Counted from the stretch's first letter, positions 41,441 through 57,221 are shown. The stretch: DNA of 64,000 nucleotides from Deinococcus deserti VCD115 (GCF_000020685.1 NC_012526.1:2755843-2819842), one strand, 5' to 3'. Notes: a model not told the origin generated them from the letters alone. A program made the numbers and translations.

Positions 41441-43435
41441 TTATACCTGCGCCGCGCGGCGTTCCTCAATGACCTTTCTGGCCAGATGTTCGGGAACCTC
41501 CTGGTAGCCGAATGGCTTGACCGAGTAGGCGCCCCGGTCACCGGTCATGCTGCGCAGGTCAGCGTTGTAGGTCTGCAGTTCCGACTGCGGCACCACCGCG
41601 CTGATGGTAAAGACACTGCCTTCGGGCTCCATCCCCTGCACCCGCGCCCGGCGGGTCTGCAGGTCACTCATCAGGTCACCGGTAAAGGACGCCGGGGCCC
41701 GGACCCGCAGCAGCATGACCGGTTCCAGCAGAACGGGACGGGCCTGCTCCAGGGCGTTGCGCATGGCCAGCGCCCCTGCCATGCGGAAAGCCAGGTCGCT
41801 GCTGTCCACCTCATGGTAGCTGCCGTCCAGCACAGTGACATGCACGTCCTGCACCGGGAAACCGGCCAGGCTGCCCTTGACCATGGCGTCCTGTACGCCT
41901 TTTTCAATGCTGGGCAGGTACTTGCTGGGAATGGCTCCGCCTACCACCGCACTGCTGAAGAGGTAGCCCTTTCCCGGCTGGATCCGCAGCACACAATCTC
42001 CAAACTGGCCGTGCCCCCCCGACTGCTTCTTGTGCCGCCCCTGGGCCTGCGCTGTGGCACGTATGGTCTCGCGGTACGGAATCTGCGGTGGGGTGGTGCT
42101 CACCTTGACCCCCAGCGCCGCGAGTTTCTCCACAGCGATGGTGGTGTGCATCTCGCCCATGCCGCCCAGCAGCATTTCGCCGGTCTGCGGTTCGCGGCTG
42201 TAGTTCAGCGTAGGGTCTTCTTCGAGCAGCTTGCCCAGCGCGTCTCCCAGACGGTCCTCGTCCTGACGCGTCTGCGGGTGCAGGGCCACCGTGTGCACCA
42301 CGTCCGGCAGTTCCAGCGGATCGTATTCGATCGGGTGCTGCGGATCGGCCAGGGTATCGCCCGTATGCAGGTCCGGGCTCTTGGTCAGCACGCCGATCAT
42401 GCCCGCGCTCAGCTCCGGGACCTCCTGCAGCTCCCGCCCGCTGGCCACATACAGGTGGGCGGGACGCAGCTCGGCGCCCCGGGTCGTGTTGCGCACCGTG
42501 TCACCCGCGCGCAGCGTGCCGCTCCAGACCCGGACGTGCGCCACCTTGCCCACATACGGGTCCATGCTGACGCGCCAGACCCGCGCGCTGAAGGGTGCCT
42601 CGGGGGTGGGCGCACGGGTCTGACCGTCTACTCCGGTCACGTCCCCACGTTCGGCCGCGCTGCGCAGGCCGTGAACCATCAGGTCCAGCAGTTCGTCCAG
42701 ACCCACCCCGGTGGTGGCGCTGACCGGCAGGGCCGGGTACAGCTGGCCGGCATGCACGGCCCGGAAAAACGCCGCCCGCAGTTCCTCTGTGCTGATCTCC
42801 TCGCCTTCCAGATACCGGTTCATCAGCTCGTCGTCGGATTCGACGATGGCGTCGGTCAGCACGGTGCGGGCCTCAGCCACGGCGCTGCGCAGCTCGTCCG
42901 GCACCTGATCCTCGTCGGACAGCACGTCCACCAGGCCACGGAAATCAGGGCCTTCACCGTCCGGGAGGTAAGCGGCCACCGTCGGGCCGGGCAGGGTGGC
43001 ACGCACGTCCGCCAGGGTCGCGGCAAAATGCGCACGCTCCCGGTCCATCTTGCCCAGCACCACGATGCGCGGCATGCCGAAGCGGTCGGCGGTGGTCCAG
43101 ACCCGTTCGGTACCGACCTCGACCCCGCCTGTGGCACTGACCACCACGATCACGTTGTCAGCCGCACGAATTCCCCCGCGGATCTCACGCACGAAATCCG
43201 CGAAGCCCGGCGTGTCCAGCAGGGTGATGCTGGTGTCCCGGTGCTGCAGGCGCAGCACGCCGGTACGGATCGAAAAGCCATGCTGGCGCTCTTCTTCACT
43301 GTGGTCGCTCTGGGTCGTGCCGTCCTCAACACGGCCGGCACGTGAAATGGCCCCGCTCCGGTGCAGCAGGGCTTCGCTGAGCGTGGTTTTTCCGGCGCCG
43401 GAGTGCGCCGCGAGACTGACAATACGAACGGGCAT
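41441..43435 (-). CDS. EF-G-like translational GTPase (EF-G2 type)
   Basis: The 664-residue protein has the five-domain elongation factor G layout. G1 is [10 protein letters not shown], which differs from the canonical AHIDAGKTT. G3 DTPGF and G4 GKMD are present, and domains III-V end with the usual [15 protein letters not shown]. The shortened length and unusual G1 place it with the EF-G2/EF-G-like proteins found beside a true FusA, whose roles in translocation or recycling differ. The ATG at 43435 has GAGGTG at good spacing; an ATG at 43441 lies directly on that element. Confidence 0.88.
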   Translation of the reverse strand: MPVRIVSLAAHSGAGKTTLSEALLHRSGAISRAGRVEDGTTQSDHSEEERQHGFSIRTGVLRLQHRDTSITLLDTPGFADFVREIRGGIRAADNVIVVVSATGGVEVGTERVWTTADRFGMPRIVVLGKMDRERAHFAATLADVRATLPGPTVAAYLPDGEGPDFRGLVDVLSDEDQVPDELRSAVAEARTVLTDAIVESDDELMNRYLEGEEISTEELRAAFFRAVHAGQLYPALPVSATTGVGLDELLDLMVHGLRSAAERGDVTGVDGQTRAPTPEAPFSARVWRVSMDPYVGKVAHVRVWSGTLRAGDTVRNTTRGAELRPAHLYVASGRELQEVPELSAGMIGVLTKSPDLHTGDTLADPQHPIEYDPLELPDVVHTVALHPQTRQDEDRLGDALGKLLEEDPTLNYSREPQTGEMLLGGMGEMHTTIAVEKLAALGVKVSTTPPQIPYRETIRATAQAQGRHKKQSGGHGQFGDCVLRIQPGKGYLFSSAVVGGAIPSKYLPSIEKGVQDAMVKGSLAGFPVQDVHVTVLDGSYHEVDSSDLAFRMAGALAMRNALEQARPVLLEPVMLLRVRAPASFTGDLMSDLQTRRARVQGMEPEGSVFTISAVVPQSELQTYNADLRSMTGDRGAYSVKPFGYQEVPEHLARKVIEERRAAQV

Positions 43436-43581
43436 GTGCATCACCTCTGGTCTGGGCAGTGAGAGGAGAGGGTGGCCGAACGAACGCCTGACCGGGAAAA
43501 AGGGGTGCCCTGAAGATACTCCCTTCCCGCCCGGCTGGGCCAGTGAAGACTCAGGGCCCAATGTGGCAGCATGACGCCAGC

Positions 43582-44832
43582 ATGTCCGGCTCCCCCGAAC
43601 AACCCCGTAAAGTCCGGCTGCCTGCCCTGGCGCTGGTGGCGCTGATCGGTGCACGTGGCGCCGGAAAAACCACCTTCGCCGCAGAGCACCTCAGGCCGGA
43701 GGAGGTGGTGAGCGCGGCCCAGCACGGTGAGGACCCGCTTGCTCCTCTGCTCCAGGCAGCCGGCACACGGCTGTCGCGGGGGGAACTCGCGGTGGTGGAC
43801 GCGCCGCTGGTCCGTCCACACGACCGGCGGCGCGTGGTGGAGCTGGCCCGGCAGCATGACGTCTCGGCGGTGGCTGTGGTGCTGGATCTGCCACGCCCAC
43901 TGCTGACCCAGCGCCTCGGACCTGAAGGTGACCGGGCTGCCCTGGCCGCCGAAGTCACCGAGCTGCACCGGACCCTGCACGGCCTGGAGAAAGAAGGTTT
44001 CCGGCGGGTCTGGGTGCTGCGGAGTCTGCAGGAAGTCAGGCAGTTCAGCCTGCAGCGCGTGCCGCTGGCGCCGGACCGCCGGGACCTGGAAGGACCTTTT
44101 GACATCATCGGTGACGTTCACGGCTGCCTGCCGGAACTGCTCACCCTGCTGGACCAGCTGGGCTACACCAGGGGGCAGGCCATGACGCCTCCACCAGGGC
44201 GCCGGGCCGTGTTTCTGGGTGATCTGGTGGACCGCGGCCCGGACAGCGCCGGGGTGCTCCGACTGGTCATGGACATGGTGAATTCCGGCGCGGCGCTGTG
44301 CCTGCCCGGCAACCACGAGGAAAAGCTGCTGCGCGCCCTGAACGGCAAGGCGGTGCGTGCGCTCCATGGCCTGGACGTGACACTCCAGCAGCTGCACGCT
44401 GCCGGCGAAGCGTTCCGCTCGGAGGTGCGGGCCTTCGTGCAGAGCATGCCCAGCCACCTGCTGCTGGATGGTGGCCGGCTGGTCGTGGCGCACGCCGGTT
44501 TGCCTGAGCATTACCACGGCCGGGTATCGGGCCGGGTCCGCAGCTTTGCCCTCTACGGCGACACCGACGGGCGGGTGGATGAGACTGGATTGCCGGTCCG
44601 CCGTGACTGGGCCCGCACCTACCGGGGTGAGGCCCTGGTGGTGTACGGCCACACCCCGGTCACCGCTCCCCGCTGGCTCAACGGCACCGTAAATATTGAC
44701 ACCGGGTGTGCCTTCGGGGGCCAACTGACGGCCCTGCGGTACCCGGAGCTGGACACCGTGAGTGTCCCGGCCAGCGAACAGTACGCGGTTCCTGGCCGCC
44801 CCCTGCTAGAGGCGGGCATACACCCAGGCTGA
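43582..44832 (+). CDS. Pnkp-like polynucleotide kinase-phosphatase without ligase
   Basis: The 416-residue protein fuses a P-loop kinase domain (GARGAGKTT at 23-31; about 1-165) to a metallophosphoesterase domain starting [11 protein letters not shown] (171-181). The phosphatase motifs are complete: GDVHG with D178 and H180, GDLVDRG (213-219), GNHEE (243-247), H304 and GHTP (356-359). This is the order and sequence style of bacterial Pnkp, the RNA end-healing enzyme, but the C-terminal ligase domain is missing and no Hen1 gene is adjacent. Expected chemistry is 5'-phosphorylation and 2',3'-phosphate removal. The divergent neighbour is EF-G-like; whether they cooperate is unknown. Confidence 0.83.
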   Translation: MSGSPEQPRKVRLPALALVALIGARGAGKTTFAAEHLRPEEVVSAAQHGEDPLAPLLQAAGTRLSRGELAVVDAPLVRPHDRRRVVELARQHDVSAVAVVLDLPRPLLTQRLGPEGDRAALAAEVTELHRTLHGLEKEGFRRVWVLRSLQEVRQFSLQRVPLAPDRRDLEGPFDIIGDVHGCLPELLTLLDQLGYTRGQAMTPPPGRRAVFLGDLVDRGPDSAGVLRLVMDMVNSGAALCLPGNHEEKLLRALNGKAVRALHGLDVTLQQLHAAGEAFRSEVRAFVQSMPSHLLLDGGRLVVAHAGLPEHYHGRVSGRVRSFALYGDTDGRVDETGLPVRRDWARTYRGEALVVYGHTPVTAPRWLNGTVNIDTGCAFGGQLTALRYPELDTVSVPASEQYAVPGRPLLEAGIHPG

Positions 44833-44893
44833 CGCCCGCGCTGACCGGACGACCTTACCCTTGCAGGCAGCAGCACCTGACAGAATGCGGCCC

Positions 44894-45895
44894 ATGAGTG
44901 GTCTGGTAGATGTTGCGATTATCGGTGCGGGCCCGGTGGGTCTGGCCGCCGCCATTGCCTGCAAGCGTGCAGGCCTGAGTTACGTGGTGCTGGAAAAAGG
45001 CTGTGTGGTGAACGCCATTTTCGAATACCCCACCTACATGTCCTTTTTCACCACCGCTCCAGAGCTGGAAATCGGCAACCACCCGATGGTAACCGGGCAC
45101 GACAAGCCCGACCGGCGCGACGCGCTGATGTATTACCGGCTGGTCACCCAGCGCGAGGCGCTGAATGTCGAGCAGTACACCGAAGTTACTGCCGTTCATG
45201 CAGCGCCTGCCGGCTTTACCGTCCAGGTCGAGAAGCGTGACGGCAACAGCGGGGTCGTCGAGGCCCGTCGGGTGGTGGTGGCCACCGGGTATTACGACAA
45301 TCCCATGGCCCTGGGCATTCCGGGCGAGGACAGCGACAACGTCAGCCACTACTACACCGAGGCCCATCCTTTCATGGGGCTGAACGTGACGGTCATCGGT
45401 GCAGGAAACTCGGCCGCCGACGCCGCCCTGGACCTGTGGCGCGGCGGGGCGAACGTGACCATGGTGGTGCGTGCCCCGGAACTGAAGCCCACCATCAAAT
45501 ACTGGGTGCGGCCAGACCTGGAAAACCGCATCAAGGAAGGCAGCATCACTGCCCATTTCAACTCCCAGGTCGTGGAAATTCACCCTGATCTCGTCCGGGT
45601 GCAGCGCCAGGACGGCACCACGTGGGACCTGCCGACCCATTTCACCTTCGCGCTGACCGGCTACCGCCCGGACCTGTCCTTCCTGTCGGGTCTGGGACTC
45701 GCACAGCACCCGGACGAGTGTCTGGTGCTCAGTGATCATTACGAGAGCAGCGTGCCCGGTCTGTTCGTGGCGGGCAGCGCGGGGTTTGCCGGGAAAACCA
45801 ATCAGGTCTTTATCGAGAACGGCCGCTTTCACGCTGATGTCGCAGTGGCTGAAATTACCCGTCAGCTGGGGAGCGGAGTCCTGCGGCAAGGCTGA
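44894..45895 (+). CDS. ypdA: YpdA-family bacillithiol disulfide reductase
   Basis: The 333-residue flavoprotein has an FAD motif [10 protein letters not shown] near the N-terminus, an NAD(P)H motif [11 protein letters not shown] in the middle and the ATGYYDNP and [20 protein letters not shown] blocks of YpdA (Bdr). These enzymes reduce oxidised bacillithiol, the low-molecular-weight thiol of Deinococcus and Firmicutes. The redox CxxC of thioredoxin reductases is absent, as expected. The ATG at 44894 follows a CAGAAT hexamer by seven nt, suggesting a nearly leaderless transcript. Function in this organism is inferred from the family. Confidence 0.85.
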   Translation: MSGLVDVAIIGAGPVGLAAAIACKRAGLSYVVLEKGCVVNAIFEYPTYMSFFTTAPELEIGNHPMVTGHDKPDRRDALMYYRLVTQREALNVEQYTEVTAVHAAPAGFTVQVEKRDGNSGVVEARRVVVATGYYDNPMALGIPGEDSDNVSHYYTEAHPFMGLNVTVIGAGNSAADAALDLWRGGANVTMVVRAPELKPTIKYWVRPDLENRIKEGSITAHFNSQVVEIHPDLVRVQRQDGTTWDLPTHFTFALTGYRPDLSFLSGLGLAQHPDECLVLSDHYESSVPGLFVAGSAGFAGKTNQVFIENGRFHADVAVAEITRQLGSGVLRQG

Positions 45896-46046
45896 ACAGG
45901 AAGAGACCCAACTCAGCCGCCCAGCGGAGAAAACTCCAGGTCGTCCAACGAAGCTATCGGGCCCCTGAAGGCCAGTCCGGCCCCTCTCCCCTCCCCCGCC
46001 TGGGGGCATTCATGGGCCACAAAGCCATGCGTGAAATACTCCCGGC

Positions 46047-47408
<1,362 letters not shown>

Positions 47409-47425
47409 CAGAAAGGATCACGCGA

Positions 47426-47458
47426 AGGGGAGAGACCTGTGTGCCTCTCCCCTCTTTG
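47426..47458. terminator. Terminator between convergent vanW-type gene and parB
   Basis: A nine-bp stem (AGGGGAGAG with CTCTCCCCT, ten-base loop) lies between the two stop codons and is followed by CTTTG on the plus strand. It probably serves both convergent units. Confidence 0.6.
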
Positions 47459-47479
47459 CTGCTTAATGGCCGCAGCCCT

Positions 47480-48325
47480 TCAGTCGTCAGCCGCGTAGCC
47501 CAGCAGCGACAGGATGCGATCAAGTTCCTCACGGGACCCATAGTTGAGTTCCACACGTCCCTTGTCCTCTCCGGTGATGCGCACGCGCGTCCCGGTCCGG
47601 CGGCTCAGGTCCAGTTCGACCTGCCGGTAGGTCCTTGGTGGGTTGACCTTGATGGGCCCCGGGGCCCGGGTTTCACGCTTGAGGGCCTCGGCCTCCCGAA
47701 CATTCAGTCCGTGGGTCACGATCTGGTCCAGTGCCCAGGCCCGGTCCTTCTCAGGCTGAGCCAGAATCGCCCGGGCATGGCCTGCACTGATCTGGCCACG
47801 GTCCAGGGCGTTCAACGCAGCACTGTCCAGCGACAGGAGGCGCAGGGCGTTGGCGACTGTACTGCGCCCTTTGCCCACCGCCTGGGCCACGCCTTCCTGA
47901 TTCAGCCCCTGATTCATTAGCGCCTGATAGGCACGTGCCTCTTCCAGGGGTCCCAGATCCTCACGCTGAAGGTTCTCGACGATGGCAATTTCCAGCGCCT
48001 CGCGGTCAGCCAGATCGCGGATAATGACAGGGATTTCAGTCAGTCCCGCCAGCTGGCTGGCACGCCAGCGCCGTTCACCAGCAACAATCTCAAAGTTGTC
48101 CCCGCGTGGCCGCACCAGAAGGGGTTGCAGGACGCCCTTGTCGCGAATGCTCTGGGCCAGTTCAGCCAGAGCTTCCGGGGCAAAGACCTGCCTTGGTTGA
48201 TAAGCGGCCTGGGTAATCCGGCTGATGCTCAGGGTCTGCACCTGGGGCCCGCCTGCGGCCTCGGGAGCGGCCTTGGCACCCAGCAGTGCGTCCAGACCAC
48301 GGCCGAGACTAGATTTTTTCGACAC
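47480..48325 (-). CDS. parB: Chromosome-partitioning protein ParB
   Basis: The 281-residue CTP-dependent clamp protein binds parS and organises the origin region. The N-terminus is [11 protein letters not shown]. The CTPase/arginine motif is in [14 protein letters not shown], the ENLQREDL motif follows, the helix-turn-helix lies around [19 protein letters not shown], and there is a C-terminal dimerisation segment. The start is a GTG lying 17 nt inside parA, so the genes are coupled. Two parS-like sequences lie about 2 kb away near the end of mnmG. Confidence 0.95.
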   Translation of the reverse strand: MSKKSSLGRGLDALLGAKAAPEAAGGPQVQTLSISRITQAAYQPRQVFAPEALAELAQSIRDKGVLQPLLVRPRGDNFEIVAGERRWRASQLAGLTEIPVIIRDLADREALEIAIVENLQREDLGPLEEARAYQALMNQGLNQEGVAQAVGKGRSTVANALRLLSLDSAALNALDRGQISAGHARAILAQPEKDRAWALDQIVTHGLNVREAEALKRETRAPGPIKVNPPRTYRQVELDLSRRTGTRVRITGEDKGRVELNYGSREELDRILSLLGYAADD

Positions 48326-49058
48326 GCTGCATCACCTCGTCGGCCAGTCGCTTGTAGGCCGCGGCACCGCTGGACAATGGCGCAAATGCGTTGATGGGCT
48401 TGGAAAAACTGGGGGCCTCGGACAGCCTGACATTGCGCGGCACTACCGACCAGAACACCAGTTCCCCAAAATGTCCGCGCACCATCGTTTCAACTTCCTG
48501 TGCCAGATTGGTCCGGCCGTCGAACATGGTCAGGACCACTCCAAGCACCTTCAGCCGCGGGTTCAGGCCGCCCTGGACGCGTTCGACGGTTTCCATCAAG
48601 CCTGCCAGTCCCTCCAGCGCGTAATACTCGGCCTGCAGAGGAATCAGCAGGGCATCAACCGCCGCCAGGACATTGACTGTCAGCGGACCCAGGCTGGGCG
48701 GTGCGTCAATCAGGACCAAGTCGTACCCACCAACACTGGCCAGCAGCCGGGTCAGGGCGTCCGGATCATCAGCCAGTTCGACGCCCGCACCGGCAAGGTC
48801 AGGGGTAGAAGGCAAAACGAACAACCCGTCCTGCAAGGTCGGCAGGGTGAACTCGGCGGCCCGGGCCGGTTCGCCCAGAGCCTCATACAGGCCCTGCTCA
48901 GCGCCGCGCAGCCCCAGGCCGCTGGTGGCGTTGCCCTGAGGGTCCATGTCGAGCAGAAGCACCTTTCTGCCACCTGCAGCCAGATAGGCCGCAAGGTTGA
49001 CAGCAGTGGTGGTTTTGCCCACGCCGCCTTTCTGGTTTACGACCCCAAGCACCTTCAT
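48309..49058 (-). CDS. parA: Chromosome-partitioning ATPase ParA (Soj)
   Basis: The 249-residue deviant Walker ATPase moves or orients the ParB-origin complex. Its P-loop is [15 protein letters not shown] with the signature lysine, followed by [16 protein letters not shown] and [16 protein letters not shown]. There is no N-terminal DNA-binding domain, so this is the chromosomal (Soj) type. The gene overlaps parB at its 3' end and follows rsmG by ten nt, all in the mnmG to parB direction. Confidence 0.96.
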   Translation of the reverse strand: MKVLGVVNQKGGVGKTTTAVNLAAYLAAGGRKVLLLDMDPQGNATSGLGLRGAEQGLYEALGEPARAAEFTLPTLQDGLFVLPSTPDLAGAGVELADDPDALTRLLASVGGYDLVLIDAPPSLGPLTVNVLAAVDALLIPLQAEYYALEGLAGLMETVERVQGGLNPRLKVLGVVLTMFDGRTNLAQEVETMVRGHFGELVFWSVVPRNVRLSEAPSFSKPINAFAPLSSGAAAYKRLADEVMQRVEKI

Positions 49059-49068
49059 GGTTTTCGTC

Positions 49069-49803
49069 TCACTTCGCGCTCCAGAATAGCGGCTGTTGAT
49101 TGGGCACGCCTTCCCGGCGCGGGTATCTGTCGGGGGTATCCCTCAGTTTCTCCACCACCACGAGTGTCCGGGCGTCTCCGAGCACGGGCAGCGTAAAGGC
49201 CTCAACCTCGGTAACACGGCCGCCGAGTTCACCCGCTGCCCGCTGCCCCGCACGCAGCTCTTCTGGACTGATCGGGCCTTTCTGCGCTACCAGAAGGCCT
49301 CCGGGCCGCAGGAAAGGCAGGGCGAGCTCTGCCAGGATGGGCAGCGCAGCGACGGCACGCACCACCACCCGGTCATACCGGTCGCGGTGCTCCGGCTGTC
49401 TGGTCAGGGTCTCCGCTCGCCCAGCCACTGGGCGAACATTCTGCAGGCCAAGCGCTTCAGCAGTGGCGCGCACGAACTCCACCTTTTTGCGGGTGGAATC
49501 CACTGGCGTGAATTGCAGTTCTGCCCGCATCAGGGCAAGCGGCAGGGTTGGGAAACCAGCGCCCGTTCCCAGGTCTACCACCTGATGGTTGCCGTCCAGG
49601 TGGCCACCCCCGAGACACGTCAGCGAATCCACGAAGTGTTTCAAAACGATGTCACGCTCGGTCTTCAGGGCCGTGAGGTTGAACCGGGCATTGCCTTCCT
49701 GCAACAGGACCAGCAGCGCCGCAAATTGATCGAGCACTGGCGCTACATCGAGTCCCAGTTCCTGCGCGCCTGCGAGCAGTAATTCGGTGGCTTCAGGATT
49801 CAC
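49069..49803 (-). CDS. rsmG: 16S rRNA (guanine-527-N7) methyltransferase RsmG
   Basis: The 244-residue SAM-dependent enzyme methylates G527 in the 530 loop of 16S rRNA; its loss gives low-level streptomycin resistance in other bacteria. Visible are the [20 protein letters not shown] start, the SAM motif [28 protein letters not shown] and [17 protein letters not shown]. The start is a GTG at 49803 with GAGGT upstream. It overlaps the stop of the LAGLIDADG-like gene as GTGA. Confidence 0.94.
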   Translation of the reverse strand: MNPEATELLLAGAQELGLDVAPVLDQFAALLVLLQEGNARFNLTALKTERDIVLKHFVDSLTCLGGGHLDGNHQVVDLGTGAGFPTLPLALMRAELQFTPVDSTRKKVEFVRATAEALGLQNVRPVAGRAETLTRQPEHRDRYDRVVVRAVAALPILAELALPFLRPGGLLVAQKGPISPEELRAGQRAAGELGGRVTEVEAFTLPVLGDARTLVVVEKLRDTPDRYPRREGVPNQQPLFWSAK

Positions 49804-50120
49804 AGGTGATACCTCTGCTTCATTTCCATATAACGGTCGTAAACATGGTGGTCGATGCTCTGTAAAGGCAGGGCATCCAGTTGAGGAACCAGCTGCTCCC
49901 GCAGCACCTGTCCGCGCACCATCCACTGGTAGTAACTGCGTCCTCCGTGCTCGTACGGACCGTACAGCTTGGAGCCCGGGCACAAATCAAGCAGCGTATT
50001 GAACAGTCCGGCGTGCTTCGTGTGCATCCGTACCGTCACGTGTGGCTGCTTGCCGTCTCCTCCGAAATGCCCTTCACCAATCAGCACCCCGAGCAGAAGG
50101 CCCTGTTCAAAAGTCGCCAA
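49800..50120 (-). CDS. Small LAGLIDADG-like protein
   Basis: The 106-residue protein reads [20 protein letters not shown] near its start, which fits a single LAGLIDADG helix with a catalytic-type acid (E) followed by the usual beta-strand ([12 protein letters not shown]), and later [19 protein letters not shown]. One motif implies a homodimer. The start is a TTG directly behind AGGAGG. The stop overlaps the rsmG start (GTGA), which argues for a domesticated, co-translated gene rather than an invading intron enzyme. There is no intron or intein around it. Activity is unknown: nicking, or DNA binding in a parS-flanked locus. Confidence 0.7.
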   Translation of the reverse strand: MATFEQGLLLGVLIGEGHFGGDGKQPHVTVRMHTKHAGLFNTLLDLCPGSKLYGPYEHGGRSYYQWMVRGQVLREQLVPQLDALPLQSIDHHVYDRYMEMKQRYHL

Positions 50121-50148
50121 ATCACTTCCTCCTCTTGTTTCACCGTCA

Positions 50149-50164
50149 AGTTTCCCGTGAAACG
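50149..50164. promoter_or_regulatory. parS-like ParB-binding site 1
   Basis: AGTTTCCCGTGAAACG differs from the Bacillus parS consensus TGTTTCACGTGAAACA only at the edges and at one central base. It is part of a 29-bp direct repeat (50135-50163) that recurs at 50213-50241 with one mismatch. It lies between the LAGLIDADG-like gene and mnmG. Confidence 0.75.
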
Positions 50165-50182
50165 AAAGAATCGTCAAGCGAA

Positions 50183-50210
50183 AGGTGCGCCAGCACACCC
50201 TGGCGCACCT
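50183..50210. terminator. Hairpin between the two parS-like sites
   Basis: An 11-bp stem (AGGTGCGCCAG with CTGGCGCACCT, six-base loop) follows the mnmG stop by 14 nt on the minus strand. Only short T-runs follow, so it may be an inefficient terminator allowing read-through into the LAGLIDADG-like gene, rsmG and par genes. Confidence 0.5.
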
Positions 50211-50223
50211 ATTTGTTTCACCG

Positions 50224-52029
<1,806 letters not shown>

Positions 52030-52039
52030 CTCAGGCGGC

Positions 52040-52045
52040 AGTGTA
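52040..52045 (-). promoter_or_regulatory. Candidate -10 box of mnmG
   Basis: The minus-strand hexamer TACACT lies ten nt before the mnmG ATG, implying a transcript start about three nt before the start codon. Confidence 0.45.
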
Positions 52046-52113
52046 CCGGGCGGCCCGTCACACAAGGGTGACCGTCCTTCCTGGACAGCCGCGCGGGGCA
52101 GGAAAGAGACCAC

Positions 52114-52119
52114 TACACT
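52114..52119 (+). promoter_or_regulatory. Leaderless -10 box of the class-V aminotransferase gene
   Basis: TACACT ends exactly six nt before the ATG at 52126, the spacing expected for a leaderless mRNA. No Shine-Dalgarno sequence precedes the ATG, which supports this reading. Confidence 0.55.
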
Positions 52120-52125
52120 GCGACT

Positions 52126-53727
52126 ATGGACTTTGCAAGTTTACGGGCCGATCTGATCGGCGGGGACGCGGCGATCCGCACACCGTTCGGAATCCGGCGC
52201 GTGACCTACGCAGACTATGTGGCCTCAGGACGGGCGCTGCACAGCGTGGAGGACCGTATCGCCACCCTCGCTCTTCCCCTGTATGCCAACACCCACACTG
52301 AAGACAGCGCAACCGGCGCACACAGCACCCACCTGACGCACCAGGCGCAGGCGTATATCAAGAGCCAGCTGGGTGGAGACGATACCTGCAAGCTGCTGTT
52401 CTGCGGGTCGGGAAGCACCGCTGCCGTGCGCCGTCTTCAGGACATCCTGGGCCTCAGTGTGCCGTGCAGTCACCGTGAAACAGTGCTCTCGAACCTGCCT
52501 GAACACGAGCGGCCCGTGGTGTTTGTCGGCCCGTACGAACATCACAGCAACGAGGTGAGCTGGCGTGAGACGCTGGCCGAGGTGATCGAGGTGCCCCTGT
52601 GCCCCAGGGGAGGCCTGGACCTCGACGCCCTGCGGGGTCTCCTCAGAAATCCTGTTTACGCACGGCGCCCAAAAATCGGCTCATTCAGCGCTGCCAGCAA
52701 TGTCACCGGGCTGCTGACTGACACGCGAACCGTGGCCCGGCTCCTTCACGCCAACGGGGCGTATGCCTTCTTCGACTTTGCTGCCAGCGGACCGTACGTC
52801 AAGATTGACATGAAGCCCGGCGCTCCGGATGGTTATGACGCTGTGTTCCTGAGCCCGCACAAATTTGTAGGAGGGCCAGGCACACCCGGCCTGCTGTGTT
52901 TCCAGCAGCACCTGTACCAGTTGCAGGTCCCAAGCACCGCCGGGGGCGGCACGGTCCGCTACGTCAGCCGGCAGCGACACGCCTACATCGAGGACATCGA
53001 AGCCCGCGAGGATGCAGGCACCCCAGCCATCCTGGGCAAGCTCCGCACAGCTCTGGCCTTCCGCGTCAAAGAGGAGCTGGGGGTCAAGCAGCTGACCCAG
53101 CGTGAGCACGAACTCTTTGGACGCGCATTGGCTCAGCTGGGGGCCAATCCCCGTGTTCAACTTCTGGGCAACCCGGATTCTGCCCGCCTGGCTTTTCTGT
53201 CATTCCTTGTCAAAACGTCGCAAGGCACGTACCTGCATCCCCGGCTGGTGGTCCGGCTGCTCAACGACCTGTTCGGGATCCAGGCCCGGGGTGGTTGTGC
53301 CTGCGCCGGGCCCTATGGCCACGCCCTGCTGAACATCGACGAAGAGCACAGCGAGCGCTACTTCCAGTGCATCATGGGAGACCTTGAAGGCATCAAGCCC
53401 GGCTGGACCCGCCTCAATCTGGCTCCCTGGGCTACGGACGAGGAGGTCACCTTTTTGCTGGCCGCTGTGGAGTTCATCGCGGAATATGGAGAACGCTTCC
53501 TGCCGCTCTACGACTTCAACTGGCAGACCGGAGCCTGGACCCATGCGGACGATCAGGCCCCACTTGATCTTTTTGGGCACGAGCGGCCCCTGAAAGAAGA
53601 GGGGGCAGTGCCGTATCAGAAGTATCTGTCATACGCATTTCAGCTCGCCAGCAGCCTGAGCGAGAGGGGAGAAGCACGCGCAGTTCCACCGCAGGTGCCG
53701 GCTGACCTCGTGTTCTTTGCCCATTAA
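52126..53727 (+). CDS. Class-V aminotransferase / cysteine desulfurase-like enzyme
   Basis: The 533-residue PLP enzyme has the class-V fold: a [13 protein letters not shown] cofactor loop, [18 protein letters not shown] with the PLP-binding aspartate, and [14 protein letters not shown] with the Schiff-base lysine. A cysteine-containing loop ([16 protein letters not shown]) sits where SufS-type desulfurases carry their active cysteine, so sulfur transfer is possible. It is about 130 residues longer than SufS because of a C-terminal domain. It is monocistronic and divergent from mnmG. The substrate is unknown. Confidence 0.85.
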
Positions 53728-53987
53728 CGCTTGATCGGTAGATTTTTCCGAGGTTGTTTGACGGACTGTGAGGGTGACCTGATCTCCCGGGCTTGAGTTT
53801 GTCCTCCTGACTGGGAGGGCTCAGGTCCTCTGAGCTCAAAAGGTGCCGTTGGTCCCATGAGACTCCCTGCAACAGGTCACTTCATGGGTCAGCGCGCTAG
53901 CTTATGATGCCGTCCAGACGGCAGGACCCCTGGTGCGTGCTCCACAGGACTTGAAAGCATTAACGTACGCCATCAAGCACCTGTACT

Positions 53988-54374
53988 TTATTGCGCGCTC
54001 CAGCTCACTCGGATATCAACCCCTCCCCAGCCATTCAGACACGCGCCATCCCAGCGGCGCTGATCACCGTGCCGGAAGACATGGACCTGTAGACTCCGGG
54101 TTCTGGGCTCATCGGCAGTTGAACCGACCTCCTGTGCAAGCGCTGTACGCCCGCTGGTCCCGACAGCCACGAAGTAGCGCACCGTCCATTCCTGAGGTGG
54201 CTGGACGACTGCATCCACCGTGAGTGCACAGCGTTTCTGAAGTTCTTTCGGGGGTAGACTCCACGCGCTCTCCCAAGCCATGAAGAGCGGAACTGCCAAA
54301 ATCAACAGGAGGACACCACCCGCTTGAGCCCACGCCTTTGCAGGTGGCGTTGTGGGATTGCTCGTTCTGCTCAT
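53988..54374 (-). CDS. Putative membrane-anchored protein (128 aa)
   Basis: From ATG 54374 the product has a short polar head, one hydrophobic helix (GGVLLLILAVPLFMAW) and an outside domain of about 90 residues containing two cysteines, which could form a disulfide. I do not recognise it. The start overlaps the stop of the upstream 69-codon ORF as ATGA, which supports both being genes. The base composition around it is less GC-rich than its neighbours. The region 53728-53987 beyond its stop shows no gene. Confidence 0.5.
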   Translation of the reverse strand: MSRTSNPTTPPAKAWAQAGGVLLLILAVPLFMAWESAWSLPPKELQKRCALTVDAVVQPPQEWTVRYFVAVGTSGRTALAQEVGSTADEPRTRSLQVHVFRHGDQRRWDGACLNGWGGVDIRVSWSAQ

Positions 54375-54580
54375 TTGCGCTTGTGTTTGATCACAATCAT
54401 TCTTTCGCACGGCTTGAGTTCAGGACAGGAGAAATCAGAATGCCAACAAGACGAACACAGTGAGGTGGAATTAAGCGCAGAGTGACCCCAGGTAGCATCT
54501 TCTAGAGTACATTCCAGGCACAGCAGCATGATCTTGCTGGTCTTGTCGTCCATATCACCCGGGTAAACATCCCGGCTCAT
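54371..54580 (-). CDS. Small cysteine-rich ORF (69 aa)
   Basis: The ORF encodes CLEC, CSSC and a further CxxxxxxC arrangement, suggestive of a small zinc-binding or disulfide-rich protein, with a basic C-terminus (KHKRK). Starts at 54580 or 54553 are possible. Its stop overlaps the next gene's ATG. Codon use is less GC-biased than the surroundings, so it may be acquired or non-functional. It is unrecognised. Confidence 0.35.
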   Translation of the reverse strand: MSRDVYPGDMDDKTSKIMLLCLECTLEDATWGHSALNSTSLCSSCWHSDFSCPELKPCERMIVIKHKRK

Positions 54581-54737
54581 TCCTTATGCCGACTTCCATA
54601 GAGCCTTCTCAGTCAACTTTAGCTGTCTTCTCTTCAAGGGCGTCTCAAACTACAGCTTGTCTCTGCATGGTGGACAGCGAACGGCCGATAAGAAAGCACG
54701 CTTCACCGCCGGGCCTTCCAGGCATGGCTTAGAATGC

Positions 54738-54751
54738 CTAACGAACGTTAG
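54738..54751. promoter_or_regulatory. TetR-type operator at the oxoacid dehydrogenase promoter
   Basis: CTAACGAACGTTAG has perfect CTAACG/CGTTAG arms around a central AA, the usual shape of a TetR-family operator. A TAGAAT -10 element (54730-54735) lies directly upstream, so the operator would cover the transcription start of the operon beginning at 54825. The regulator gene is not in view. Confidence 0.55.
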
Positions 54752-54824
54752 ATAGACAACTCCTGACGGTAGGGCGCGGCCCGTGAGCCTTCCCGCCGTC
54801 ATGGCTGAGGAGGCTTTCCCCGTC

Positions 54825-56959
<2,135 letters not shown>

Positions 56960-56987
56960 TGCCGGTCCAGCAGCTTAGGAAGGCCGC

Positions 56988-57221
56988 ATGAAGCCCGAAC
57001 TGTGGCGTCCCCTGCTGGGAACCCTGGGGCTGATGATCGGGTTCGGGCTCTACGGGCTGATCGGCAAACTGGCCGAGCCATGGCAGAGCGTCTGTATCGG
57101 CGCGCTGTTCGTGATTCTGGGCGCGGTGGCCTACTGGTATGCCCAAGGCGAACGCTGGATCCAGGTGCTGGGGCTGCTGCTGGCGGTCTACGGCGTGTTG
57201 CGCGCGTTTCTGCTGCGCTGA
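56988..57221 (+). CDS. Small integral membrane protein in the dehydrogenase operon (77 aa)
   Basis: The 77-residue product has two to three hydrophobic helices (LLGTLGLMIGFGLYGLIG, CIGALFVILGAVAYWYA, VLGLLLAVYGVLRAFLL) separated by short loops. It sits between E1 beta and E2 with gaps of 28 and 26 nt and its own GGAAGG ribosome-binding site. I do not recognise it. Its place inside the operon suggests a membrane link for the complex or a passenger gene. Confidence 0.75.
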   Translation: MKPELWRPLLGTLGLMIGFGLYGLIGKLAEPWQSVCIGALFVILGAVAYWYAQGERWIQVLGLLLAVYGVLRAFLLR

